Assembly (NCBI RefSeq): GCF_000187995.2
Contig: NZ_AEUW02000001.1
Span: forward strand, 744,001-808,000
Reading direction: 5' to 3'
DNA length: 64,000 nt
From: Streptococcus macacae NCTC 11558
GTDB taxonomy: Bacteria; Bacillota; Bacilli; Lactobacillales; Streptococcaceae
Shown here in pieces: positions 27,790-36,702 of the stretch. The notes beneath the pieces are model-generated. The model did not search any database. It saw nothing but the letters and a program-made list of their open reading frames with translations, and was not told the DNA's origin. Numbering within the stretch: position 1 is the stretch's first letter; every line of letters starts with the position of its first letter. Position numbers and translations under genes: made by a program.

Positions 27790-30700
27790 CTATACTTTTC
27801 GATTGCGACGCTTCCTCAAATTTCCAAGCTTGCTTGTTTTACGACTATTTTCAATTTGTTTTATCTGCTTCTTTTGCTTATGACTTCTCTGAGATTCAAG
27901 AAATTCAGCTAAATTATAAACTGTTGGATAAGTAAAAATATCTGCAACAGATACTTGCACCCGCAGCTCCTTTTCAATTTTCTGCTGCAGAACCATTGCT
28001 AATAAGGAAGTACCTCCAATATCGAAAAAATTGTCTTTTATTCCAAAATTTTGATGCCCTAAAGTTTCTCCCCAAACATGAATCATATCTTTATAGGCAT
28101 AGGAACCATCTCTTACCGTTTTTGATGATTCTGATAATCTATCTCCCTTTAAAGAGATAAGCTGTTTTTTATCGGTTTTTTGATTAGGTGTCAGTGGGAT
28201 AGTGTCAACTTTTATAAATTCTGAAGGAATCATATAGACAGGAAGTTCTTGCCTGCAATAATCCTTCAGTTCTCCTAAAAGATTATCTCTTCTTCCTTCA
28301 TATACAATATAAGCCACCAATTTTTGTTCTTTAATCAAAACAGCACTGCGCTTTATACCATTGAATTTATTCAGCTTATTTTCAATTTCACCAAGCTCTA
28401 TTCTATAACCACTTAATTTGACTTGACTATCATCCCTGCCTATAATTTGAATTTCACCATTATCCAAATATTTTGCTAAATCACCAGTGTCATAAATACG
28501 CTTTTTAATACCATCTAATTCAATTTCGAAAAACCGTTCATTAGTTAGATTTTCTTGTTTATAATAACCCTTGGCTAAACCAACTCCAGATAAATAAAGT
28601 TTTCCGATGACATTTTTTTGTACAATTTGATAAGTTTCATCTAGAATATATGCTCCCATATTATGAATTGGATAGCCTGCAGAAACAATCTCATCTTTTG
28701 GAGATAATTGTTTGATTGTTGTCCAAATAGTAGCTTCAGTAGGGCCATAAACATTCCATACTTTTGAAAATTTAGAGGTTAGTTCATTAGAAAGGGCTTT
28801 TGAAACCATCTCCCCTCCTATTAAGACATCTAAATTTTTATCTCCTGGCCAAGCAGATCCAAGAATCATAGACCAGGTTGTTGCGGTCCCTTGAAAAATA
28901 TTAATCTCAAAGTCTGCAATGATCTTTTCAAACATTCGGGGACTAGCTAAAACTTCTTTAGTGAGTAAAGTTGCCTGACCGCCAGATACTAATGGTAAGA
29001 GAAATTCTAATATTGAGATATCAAAGGAGATATTTGTTATACCGCCAATATTAACTTTATCTTTCTTTTGCAAGGTGAGTATCTCACGCATTGACAATAG
29101 AAAATTAACCAATGCTTGATGCTGCACCTCAACCCCTTTTGGCTTTCCCGTAGAACCAGAAGTAAAAATAATATAAGCACTATCTTTAGGTTTGACTCTT
29201 ACAATCTTATTATCTCTATTTAGCAATGGATCACTCTTCAAACTAGAATCAACACAAATAGCATTATTTAAAAAAACTTCCTTTTCTTTTAAAGATTTAG
29301 TAGTTAGTATCGCAGCTGGCGTTGTAGATTCTAAAATGTCATCAATTCTACTTTTTGGAAAAGAAGTATCCACTGGAACATAGATAGCTCCTATTTTTAT
29401 AATAGCTAGAAAAGCTGCGATTACTTCGGCACTTTTCTCCATATAAACAACAACACAATCATTTTTTTGTATGCCCTTTTGTTCAAGACAAGCAGCTAAA
29501 ATATCTACTTTTACTTGCAATTGTTGGTAAGTAATGGCCTTTTGCATATCTCTAATAGCGATTCTCTCAGGATAAGCAGAGAAATTTTCTTCTATCAATT
29601 CCATAACATTGAAATAGCTTTTAAAGTTCTTAATTCTTTTTGTTGATATCGAAATTAGTTCTTTTCTTTCATTCTCATTTGCATATCTGAAATGATCTAT
29701 ATCACTTTCTATATGATTTACTATTCTTGATAAAAGTTTTTTATAGCGAAAGGCATAATCTCTTATTAAATTTTGGTTAAAAACAGCATTATTATACTTA
29801 AATATACCAGTAAAACCTTCATGATGCTCTACAAGTTCTAAAGATAAATCCATTTGATCTAACTGCTGTTTTAAAGGAAAACTTTTAATACTATATCCTA
29901 AAATAGTTTGTAGAACATCTAAACTTTGATCCATATATAAATTGCTGTCTGTTCTTTTTGATAGATAATTAAAAGTCGTTTGGAAGATTGGATCTTTTTT
30001 ATCCCTATTTGGGTTTAGATGCTCTACCATTAGAGAATATGGCACTTTTTTATGTAACATAGCATTGATAAAAGTATCGTTCACTTCTTTAGCGTTTTGG
30101 ATAAAATTTCCTCCTTTATTACTCATTCTTATGGGTAATAAATTAATAAAATTCCCTATCGCTGCTTTGTATTTGATGGCTCTTCGTAAACTCACAGGGA
30201 CACCGACAACAACATCTCTTTTACCATATACTTGAAAAAGAAATAATTTATAGACTGTTAGAAAAAAAATAAAAGGTGAAACATGAATTTTTTCACATAG
30301 GCTTTTAATCTTTGCATTTTCTTCACTCTTAATTTCAAATTCTACTTTTGAGCCTTTTGTAACTAAGAAAGTACTTTCTTGCTCAGCTTCAATATCAAAA
30401 TCTAGATCTTCATTCCTATCTTTGAGCTTATTTTCCCAAAACTTCATCTTTGAAGGAAATTTTTCCGAACAAATAAAGTCTCTTTCTTCTTCAACAAAAT
30501 TCTTGTATAAAGCTGGCATACTTGAAATACTAACTTTTTGTTTTTTCATTAAAGAATCATAAATAGTTATAAAGTCATTCATTAAAATTTCGACACTGTT
30601 AAAATCCGCAATAATATGATGAAGTACTATGCTGACTAAAACATAGTTTTTATGGCGATAAAGATATATTCTCAGTAAATTATCTGTCAATAAATTATAA

Positions 30701-31023
30701 CTGACATGAAAATCTGAATTGACTTGTTCTGATATCTTTGTATCATTTAGTTCACTGATATCTCTGATAACTAAATCATATTTGGCCTGCTTATCAATGT
30801 ATTGATAAATTTCTCCATTTTCTTTAAGAAATTTTGTTTTTAAAATGTCATGCCTTAATAGCAGCTGATTAAAAGTAGCCCGAAACAATTCTTCATTAAA
30901 ATTTTGGTAAAATCGAAAAGCTATCCCCACATTGTAAGAAGTATTTGAAGGATTCAATTCCTGCAAAAAGTATAAAGACTGCTGACTGTAACTTAAATTA
31001 TATTTATCTATTTCATTCTTCAT
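27790..31023 (-). CDS. Initiating NRPS module: C-A(Gly)-PCP
   Basis: 1077 residues. It begins directly with a condensation domain (LSYSQQSLYFLQ near 10, HHIIADFNS near 134; the final Gly of HHxxxDG is Phe). A condensation domain in the first module usually accepts an acyl starter, here presumably from the type II ACP. Adenylation domain: FTSGSTGKPKGV near 620, FDISILE, VYGPTEATIW near 760, YDTGDLA, GRDDSQVKLSGYRIE. The specificity residues read DILQLGVIW, matching glycine codes of the DILQLG type. The PCP Ser is in IGGTSLLA near 1004, and the C-terminal tail is Lys/Arg-rich. It is the first large gene of the operon, 40 nt after the thioesterase gene. Confidence 0.92.
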   Translation of the reverse strand: MKNEIDKYNLSYSQQSLYFLQELNPSNTSYNVGIAFRFYQNFNEELFRATFNQLLLRHDILKTKFLKENGEIYQYIDKQAKYDLVIRDISELNDTKISEQVNSDFHVSYNLLTDNLLRIYLYRHKNYVLVSIVLHHIIADFNSVEILMNDFITIYDSLMKKQKVSISSMPALYKNFVEEERDFICSEKFPSKMKFWENKLKDRNEDLDFDIEAEQESTFLVTKGSKVEFEIKSEENAKIKSLCEKIHVSPFIFFLTVYKLFLFQVYGKRDVVVGVPVSLRRAIKYKAAIGNFINLLPIRMSNKGGNFIQNAKEVNDTFINAMLHKKVPYSLMVEHLNPNRDKKDPIFQTTFNYLSKRTDSNLYMDQSLDVLQTILGYSIKSFPLKQQLDQMDLSLELVEHHEGFTGIFKYNNAVFNQNLIRDYAFRYKKLLSRIVNHIESDIDHFRYANENERKELISISTKRIKNFKSYFNVMELIEENFSAYPERIAIRDMQKAITYQQLQVKVDILAACLEQKGIQKNDCVVVYMEKSAEVIAAFLAIIKIGAIYVPVDTSFPKSRIDDILESTTPAAILTTKSLKEKEVFLNNAICVDSSLKSDPLLNRDNKIVRVKPKDSAYIIFTSGSTGKPKGVEVQHQALVNFLLSMREILTLQKKDKVNIGGITNISFDISILEFLLPLVSGGQATLLTKEVLASPRMFEKIIADFEINIFQGTATTWSMILGSAWPGDKNLDVLIGGEMVSKALSNELTSKFSKVWNVYGPTEATIWTTIKQLSPKDEIVSAGYPIHNMGAYILDETYQIVQKNVIGKLYLSGVGLAKGYYKQENLTNERFFEIELDGIKKRIYDTGDLAKYLDNGEIQIIGRDDSQVKLSGYRIELGEIENKLNKFNGIKRSAVLIKEQKLVAYIVYEGRRDNLLGELKDYCRQELPVYMIPSEFIKVDTIPLTPNQKTDKKQLISLKGDRLSESSKTVRDGSYAYKDMIHVWGETLGHQNFGIKDNFFDIGGTSLLAMVLQQKIEKELRVQVSVADIFTYPTVYNLAEFLESQRSHKQKKQIKQIENSRKTSKLGNLRKRRNRKV

Positions 31024-31063
31024 TAATTATTCTCCGTTTTCTCTTTTATTAACCTTTTAAGAT

Positions 31064-31807
31064 CTAAAGACTTTCTTTTATAAGGGTGGAACTTAATAAT
31101 TCAAAGCAATCTTTAAAATAGAAATGACCCCCTTTGAACACACATACATTAAATTTATCTTCAAAATAGCTATCCCATGCTAGTAAATCATGAATACTGA
31201 CAACTTTATCCTTATGTCCGCCCAAAATAGTTACTGGCACATTTAATTTTATATTTCTGCGATACTGATAATTATCACAGAGTTCAAGGTCTTTTCGGAG
31301 AGTAGGTAATATTAATGACACTAGTTTTTTATCATTGGAAAGTTCTTGCTGGGTTCCTCCTAAATCAAATACTTTGGATAACAATTGTTCATCTGGTAAA
31401 TGTCTGTATTTTTCTTCTTTTGATAAATGAGGCGCCCGCATTGCTGATAAAAATAAATGTCTTGGTTTTTTCCCGTAAAGTTCCTTCAATCGATGAGCTA
31501 ATTCAAAAGCTATCATAGCTCCCATACTATGCCCTAAAAATATAAATGAGCTATCAAGATAGGGTAAGAGAACTGTTTCCAAATCACTTAATAATTGTTC
31601 TAAATCATTATAAGGAGACTCTTTAATTCTATGTTCTCTGCCCGGAAGCTGTATCAGATATATATTAAAATATGAACTAAGATAATCTAAGAGCGGCATA
31701 TAATAGGAGGCACCCCCACCAGCATGATGAAAAATAAATAAACGCTCATTTTCCTTTGAATTTTCACTTTCAATAAACCATGTTTGTAATTTTATATTGG
31801 ACTTCAC
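31064..31807 (-). CDS. Type II thioesterase (editing hydrolase)
   Basis: A 247-residue alpha/beta hydrolase of the GrsT/RifR family. HHAGGGAS forms the oxyanion region, the nucleophile Ser94 lies in FLGHSMGA, and the C-terminal GHKDKVV and KGGHFYF supply Asp and His. Such enzymes remove misprimed or stalled acyl groups from PCP/ACP arms. The start codon is GTG (complement of 31805-31807); no in-frame ATG lies close by, and the SD is weak (AAAGAGAAAAG). It is the first gene of the operon, about 150 nt downstream of the predicted promoter at 31958-32004. Chain release is assigned to the terminal reductase, so an editing role fits. Confidence 0.9.
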   Translation of the reverse strand: MKSNIKLQTWFIESENSKENERLFIFHHAGGGASYYMPLLDYLSSYFNIYLIQLPGREHRIKESPYNDLEQLLSDLETVLLPYLDSSFIFLGHSMGAMIAFELAHRLKELYGKKPRHLFLSAMRAPHLSKEEKYRHLPDEQLLSKVFDLGGTQQELSNDKKLVSLILPTLRKDLELCDNYQYRRNIKLNVPVTILGGHKDKVVSIHDLLAWDSYFEDKFNVCVFKGGHFYFKDCFELLSSTLIKESL

Positions 31808-31957
31808 TTTTACTTTTCTCTTTCTTCTTATTCTTTAAGTTGTTTTCAATTACTATAATAAATACAGCATCAAAGCTATTTACATATCCTATTCATAGAA
31901 GTTTTACCGATATCGTTATCAGCTATCAAAATGATAAGGAGTTTTGAAAACATTACT

Positions 31958-32004
31958 ATGCTAGCATGAATTTTGACCAGAATTAAAAACTTTCAAATAT
32001 AATT
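31958..32004 (-). promoter_or_regulatory. Promoter of the biosynthetic operon with operator-like motif
   Basis: Minus strand: extended -10 TGCTAGCAT (complement of 31958-31966) and a poor -35 (TTAATT) at 17 bp. The motif ATATTTGAAA, complement of 31991-32000 within the window 31991-32004, is a half-conserved version of TTTCATATTTGAAA. It is centred 37 bp upstream of the -10 centre, the same geometry as at the exporter and peptide promoters. Confidence 0.6.
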
Positions 32005-32020
32005 TTTTTCATTAAGTTAA

Positions 32021-32067
32021 TTTCATATTCGAAATAAACAACTTTTTGATGATTTAACCTGTACAAT
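32021..32067 (+). promoter_or_regulatory. Promoter of the small peptide gene with operator-like near-palindrome
   Basis: AATTTCATATTCGAAA at 32019-32034 (core 32021-32034) matches the exporter-promoter motif at 15 of 16 positions. A -10 box TACAAT lies at 32062-32067, with the motif centred 37 bp upstream. No TTGACA-like -35 is present, consistent with activator dependence. It is divergent from the biosynthetic promoter; the two motif copies are about 30 bp apart. Confidence 0.6.
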
Positions 32068-32091
32068 CATAGTGAAGGTGAGGTGAATAAT

Positions 32092-32157
32092 ATGCTTAAT
32101 AGTACACTTAAAAAAATTGTATTTACTATTTTACTTTTTATTGTCTATCCTTTTTAG
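32092..32157 (+). CDS. Candidate SHP-type short hydrophobic pheromone precursor (21 residues)
   Basis: A short ORF starting at ATG 32092 and ending at TAG 32155-32157, preceded by a strong SD (AGGTGAGG, about 9 nt upstream). The peptide begins MLNSTLKK and ends LLFIVYPF: a short basic N-terminus followed by a hydrophobic tail, the build of SHP precursors that are cleaved (Eep-type protease) and re-imported by Opp/Ami to bind Rgg regulators. It has a predicted promoter with the island operator, a downstream terminator, and an Rgg gene 0.7 kb away. It is convergent with that gene, not divergent as in typical shp-rgg pairs. It matches no specific SHP I remember. Chance ORFs of this size exist, but SD, promoter motif and context support it. 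Confidence 0.6.
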   Translation: MLNSTLKKIVFTILLFIVYPF

Positions 32158-32395
32158 TGCTAGCCACTTTATGATATTTTTATTTAAAAGGATGACATAA
32201 AAAGATAAACAGATTTGATATGCTAAAATCCATAAGCTATTGTTTATGAAGTAGTAAGTAAAGGATATATTGATCTTTATTTAAAAATTCATCGGTTATC
32301 TAACTTTTTATCGAATTTTCTTATTATAAAAATAAACATGTAAACTAACTATTTGTGGTAATCTATCAAATTCAATTAGCATAATAAATCAATAA

Positions 32396-32424
32396 AAAAT
32401 CACCAATTTACTGGTGGTTTTTTT
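32396..32424 (+). terminator. Terminator-like hairpin after the peptide gene
   Basis: CACCA (32401-32405) / TGGTG (32412-32416) with loop ATTTAC, followed by GTTTTTTTATTG on the plus strand and preceded by A-rich sequence, so it may work in both directions. It would give the peptide transcript a 3' tail of about 240 nt. Confidence 0.65.
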
Positions 32425-32588
32425 ATTGATTTAAAAAATAAGAACTTTATCAATCATTTCCTATTTTATTTCTCAAGGACAGTAACTATTCCTGCCTTTC
32501 TTAATTACCTCTCTGAGACCAAGATGCCCCATTCTTTTTTAGATTACATATAGTTAGTTTATCTTCATAAGTTCATTTCATCAAAAAA

Positions 32589-32626
32589 CACCCCAAAAGT
32601 TAGACCTTTGTCTAACTTTTGGGGTG
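32589..32626. repeat. Perfect 17-bp hairpin resembling an IS3-family terminal repeat
   Basis: CACCCCAAAAGTTAGAC (32589-32605) and its exact complement (32610-32626) around a CTTT loop, followed by CGGGTCA. The right arm with flank, read on the minus strand, is TGACCCGCACCCC..., like the terminal inverted repeats of some streptococcal IS3/IS150-group elements (from memory). No transposase is present, so this may be an insertion scar. Confidence 0.45.
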
Positions 32627-32883
32627 CGGGTCAATTTATATCAATGTTTTTTAAAATTCTGATCTCTTACTAGCATAATGAAATCTTAAAATACTGCTAA
32701 TTATTAATGATAGAGAATTTTTTATTAAGAACTCTAAGACTTTACTGTACTAAATTATAAAAAAGAGAAGACAAAACTAGTGTCAACTCCTTATTTAACC
32801 ATTACAATTATCAAAGAAAACAATTAGAATACATAACATTTTATCTAAATTATTTAAATAACGTTATAGGATAAAGAATGCTT

Positions 32884-33747
32884 TTACTCTATAAATTTAT
32901 TTAATTGCGCTCTGAAAATTTCTGCTAAAACAGTTAAACCAACCATGTCAATCATTGAGATATACTTGGTAACATCATCTATATGTTCACCTTTACTTTG
33001 TCGAAATTCCATTAACAATTTTAAAAATTTTAAAGTTAAGAAAACTAATGTATCTTGATAAGTAAGTCGTGCTTCTAGCTTTTCTATGAAGTATGTTCCA
33101 TAAAAACACTGATCTCTCTCAATCATAGCAGAAATAAGATTTAAAAAAGTCATTTTAGCTACATTTTGATGTGTGGGAATTGATTGGTACAGCTTATCGC
33201 GCTCAATAAACGTTTTACTTAAAAAAATGAGATCTTCATTTGATAACAGCTCCATTGTATTGCAAAATAAATAAAGCTCATATTCAGTCCAGGCCTCAAT
33301 ACCATATAAATAAGTCGCTAAAAATTCTTTGTCATCCTCATTTACGATGTAACTATTATCCAAAGAATATATACTATTTTTTATGACCAATAAATTTAGG
33401 CGATTGTAAACATCAAATGTTTCGTAATCTTTATATTCTTCTAGTAAATACTTCAAACCTTCAATATCCTGTTTAGAATGCAGCTCTGCTATTTTATTTC
33501 CAAGTTTAAAAAATTCACTCTCCTCATAATGGTTAAGGACATGACCAAATTCAGCAAAACTCATATGGATTCCTGAAATAGCAATCAACAGCTTATCAGC
33601 AGATAACATTGATTGCCCATTTTCAAATTTTGATAATTGAGCAGTTGATAAATTACTATTAGTAATATCTTTCTGTCTAAGTCCCCTTGCCATTCTTAAT
33701 TCTTTATAAAGCTCACCTAATTCCATTGATTCTTTTAATTTAGCCAT
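32884..33747 (-). CDS. Rgg/GadR/MutR family transcriptional regulator
   Basis: 287 residues, the usual Rgg length. The N-terminal XRE helix-turn-helix (about 10-70) carries LRMARGLRQKDI and LSTAQLSKFENGQ. The remainder is the alpha-helical, TPR-like Rgg C-terminal domain, with the family pattern YGIEAWTEYELYLF near 150. Rgg proteins bind re-imported short hydrophobic peptides in this C-terminal domain and switch target promoters. It lies at the right edge of the island and converges on the 21-codon peptide gene at 32092. Shared operator-like motifs at three island promoters make it the likely pathway regulator. SD is AAGGGG; its own promoter is weak. Confidence 0.88.
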   Translation of the reverse strand: MAKLKESMELGELYKELRMARGLRQKDITNSNLSTAQLSKFENGQSMLSADKLLIAISGIHMSFAEFGHVLNHYEESEFFKLGNKIAELHSKQDIEGLKYLLEEYKDYETFDVYNRLNLLVIKNSIYSLDNSYIVNEDDKEFLATYLYGIEAWTEYELYLFCNTMELLSNEDLIFLSKTFIERDKLYQSIPTHQNVAKMTFLNLISAMIERDQCFYGTYFIEKLEARLTYQDTLVFLTLKFLKLLMEFRQSKGEHIDDVTKYISMIDMVGLTVLAEIFRAQLNKFIE

Positions 33748-33767
33748 AGCACTTTATCCCCTTTAAA

Positions 33768-33795
33768 TTCATACGCTAATATTAAGATATCACAA
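33768..33795 (-). promoter_or_regulatory. Possible promoter of the Rgg gene
   Basis: Minus strand: TTGTGA (complement of 33790-33795), 16-bp spacer, TATGAA (complement of 33768-33773). It shows no copy of the island motif. Confidence 0.4.
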
Positions 33796-33869
33796 AATGA
33801 TTACTTTTAAAAAACAGTTTGATTACCTTTACATTATCCTTTAACGGAAGCAGCACAAAGTATTAAAAA

Positions 33870-33909
33870 GAGCTTGTCAATAGTGCAATCACACCTATTG
33901 AACAAGCTC
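33870..33909 (-). terminator. Terminator-like hairpin between pyk and the Rgg gene
   Basis: GAGCTTGT-CAATAG (33870-33883) pairs with CTATTG-A-ACAAGCTC (33895-33909). On the minus strand it is followed by TTTTTAATA, so it would stop transcription coming from pyk before the island. Confidence 0.7.
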
Positions 33910-33955
33910 AGCTTGACATTTTTTAGTCTATTGGGACTTAAAAATACTAAAAGAC

Positions 33956-34020
33956 AAGCACTTTACTATTCTTAATTCTATTAGTCAGCCCTGACCTGAA
34001 GGAAGTAAAGTGCTTTTTTT
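33956..34020. terminator. Long-stem hairpin directly after pyk
   Basis: A 12-bp perfect stem AAGCACTTTACT (33956-33967) / AGTAAAGTGCTT (34004-34015) around a 36-nt loop. The T-run (34014-34020) is on the plus strand. On the minus strand the tail is GTCTTTTAG, a weaker terminator for pyk. With 33870-33909 it forms a double stop. Confidence 0.6.
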
Positions 34021-34039
34021 AGATCTCTCTACACACAGT

Positions 34040-35542
34040 CTATTTCACAGTGCGAATACGCATTGTATTTGTTCCGCCAGATCCAACTGGAACACCAGCA
34101 ACAATGACAATATTATCTCCTGATTCTACTAGACCTGACTCAAGAGCAGCTTTTTCAGCAATTTCAAACATATCATCAGTAGAAGCAGGCTTTTCTGTCA
34201 CAATTGGGAAAACACCCCAGTTAAGCATAAGTGATTTTTGCGTAATTTCATCAAAAGTTACAGCTAAAATATCTGAATTTGGGCGGTATTTAGAAATAAG
34301 GCGAGCTGTGTTACCTGATTCAGTAAGAGCAACAACCAATTTAATATCCATTGATTTAGTTGCATCTTTAACAGCTGAAGCAACTACTTCTACCTTACCT
34401 GAACGGCTAAAGTTATCTGAATTTAAGCGTCCGTATTCATTAAGAAGAGTCTGTGCATTTTTATCAATGGTAGCCATTGTACGAACAGATTCAACTGGGT
34501 ATTTACCATTAGCAGATTCTCCAGAAAGCATAGTGGCATCAGTACCATCAATAACGGCATTAAAGACATCTGATACTTCCGAGCGAGTGGCACGAGGTTT
34601 ATCTGTCATTGTTTCAAGCATATTAGTAGCTGTAACAACAATTTTTCCTGCAGCATTTACTTTCGTAATAATCATTTTTTGATAGACAGGAACCATTTCA
34701 AACGGAACTTCGATTCCCATATCACCGCGGGCAATCATAATACCATCAGCTTCTTCGATAATCTCATCAATATTATCAATACCTTGTTGATTTTCAATTT
34801 TAGCTAATAATTTAACATGCTTGTTTCCTGTTTCATTACAAATATCACGAACAGCTTTAACATCAGCAGATGAACGGACAAAGGAGATAGCAATAAAATT
34901 CAAGCCATGTTCAAGACCAAAGCGAATATCAGAATCATCACGTTCTGCTAATGAAGGGAAAGGAATTTTAGTGTAAGGAATATTAACTCCTTTTTGCTTA
35001 GCAATAATACCATCATTTTCAACTTCAACAACGAATTCACGTTTTGCAGCATCTTTGTCAGTCACTCGAAGGCCAAGTTTACCATCATCAACCAGTACTT
35101 GTTTGCCAACTTCGACATCATCAAAGATATCAAGGCCCCCAGCAACATTTAAAGCAATAACATCACGTGTTGACTTAATTCCTTGTTTTGTGGCTACACG
35201 GATTGTTTCACCGGTTTTATAGGAATACTCTTTAGCATCATCTGCAAATAATTCCGTACGAATTTCCGGTCCTTTAGTATCGAGCAAGAAACCAACTTTT
35301 TGACCAGCTATTTCTTCTGCCAAGCGAACAGTTTCCATACGTTCGCCTTGTTCAGCATGATCACCATGTGAGAAATTAAAGCGAAAAACATTAGCGCCTT
35401 CATTAATCAATTCAGCGATTTTCTGTGCAGAAGCTTCGACATCAAGGCTTTCTCCCCAATATCCGTCATCACCAAATTTTTTACCGCCGCGGATCTCTGC
35501 CGCAGGACCAAGTGTAGCAACAATTTTTACACGTTTATTCAT
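34040..35542 (-). CDS. pyk: Pyruvate kinase
   Basis: A 500-residue glycolytic enzyme converting phosphoenolpyruvate and ADP to pyruvate and ATP. Recognisable motifs are the N-terminal KIVATLGPA, NFSHGDH, the active-site stretch KIENQQGIDNIDEI, ARGDMGIEVPFE, and ATNMLETM...TRSEVSDV. The C-terminal allosteric domain is present, and length fits streptococcal Pyk. It is 66 nt downstream of pfkA with no terminator between, so the two are probably co-transcribed, as is usual in streptococci. Two hairpins follow the stop codon and isolate it from the accessory island. Confidence 0.98.
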   Translation of the reverse strand: MNKRVKIVATLGPAAEIRGGKKFGDDGYWGESLDVEASAQKIAELINEGANVFRFNFSHGDHAEQGERMETVRLAEEIAGQKVGFLLDTKGPEIRTELFADDAKEYSYKTGETIRVATKQGIKSTRDVIALNVAGGLDIFDDVEVGKQVLVDDGKLGLRVTDKDAAKREFVVEVENDGIIAKQKGVNIPYTKIPFPSLAERDDSDIRFGLEHGLNFIAISFVRSSADVKAVRDICNETGNKHVKLLAKIENQQGIDNIDEIIEEADGIMIARGDMGIEVPFEMVPVYQKMIITKVNAAGKIVVTATNMLETMTDKPRATRSEVSDVFNAVIDGTDATMLSGESANGKYPVESVRTMATIDKNAQTLLNEYGRLNSDNFSRSGKVEVVASAVKDATKSMDIKLVVALTESGNTARLISKYRPNSDILAVTFDEITQKSLMLNWGVFPIVTEKPASTDDMFEIAEKAALESGLVESGDNIVIVAGVPVGSGGTNTMRIRTVK

Positions 35543-35608
35543 GATTACTGTACATCTCCTTTTATAGACATCTATAAATATATAGATAATTTAACAATTT
35601 GAACTTAA

Positions 35609-36676
<1,068 letters not shown>

Positions 36677-36702
36677 TTAAAATGGCTAATTTTTACCATT
36701 TT

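Larger units (their letters stand above)
32158..32883. other. Non-coding stretch between the peptide gene and the Rgg gene
   Basis: About 725 nt of AT-rich sequence with no supported ORF. It contains a terminator-like hairpin (32396-32424) and a 17-bp perfect hairpin resembling IS ends (32589-32626). The remainder shows no recognisable coding or RNA features. Confidence 0.5.

Noticed and set aside
33956..33967. Long inverted repeats after pyk as possible attachment sites of the island
   Set aside because: No matching copy near the left end was seen and no integrase gene is present; the hairpins are better explained as terminators.
34050..34682. 210-codon ORF on the plus strand
   Set aside because: It is exactly antisense to pyruvate kinase, has no SD or promoter, and shows no protein family resemblance; a shadow of the pyk codon pattern.
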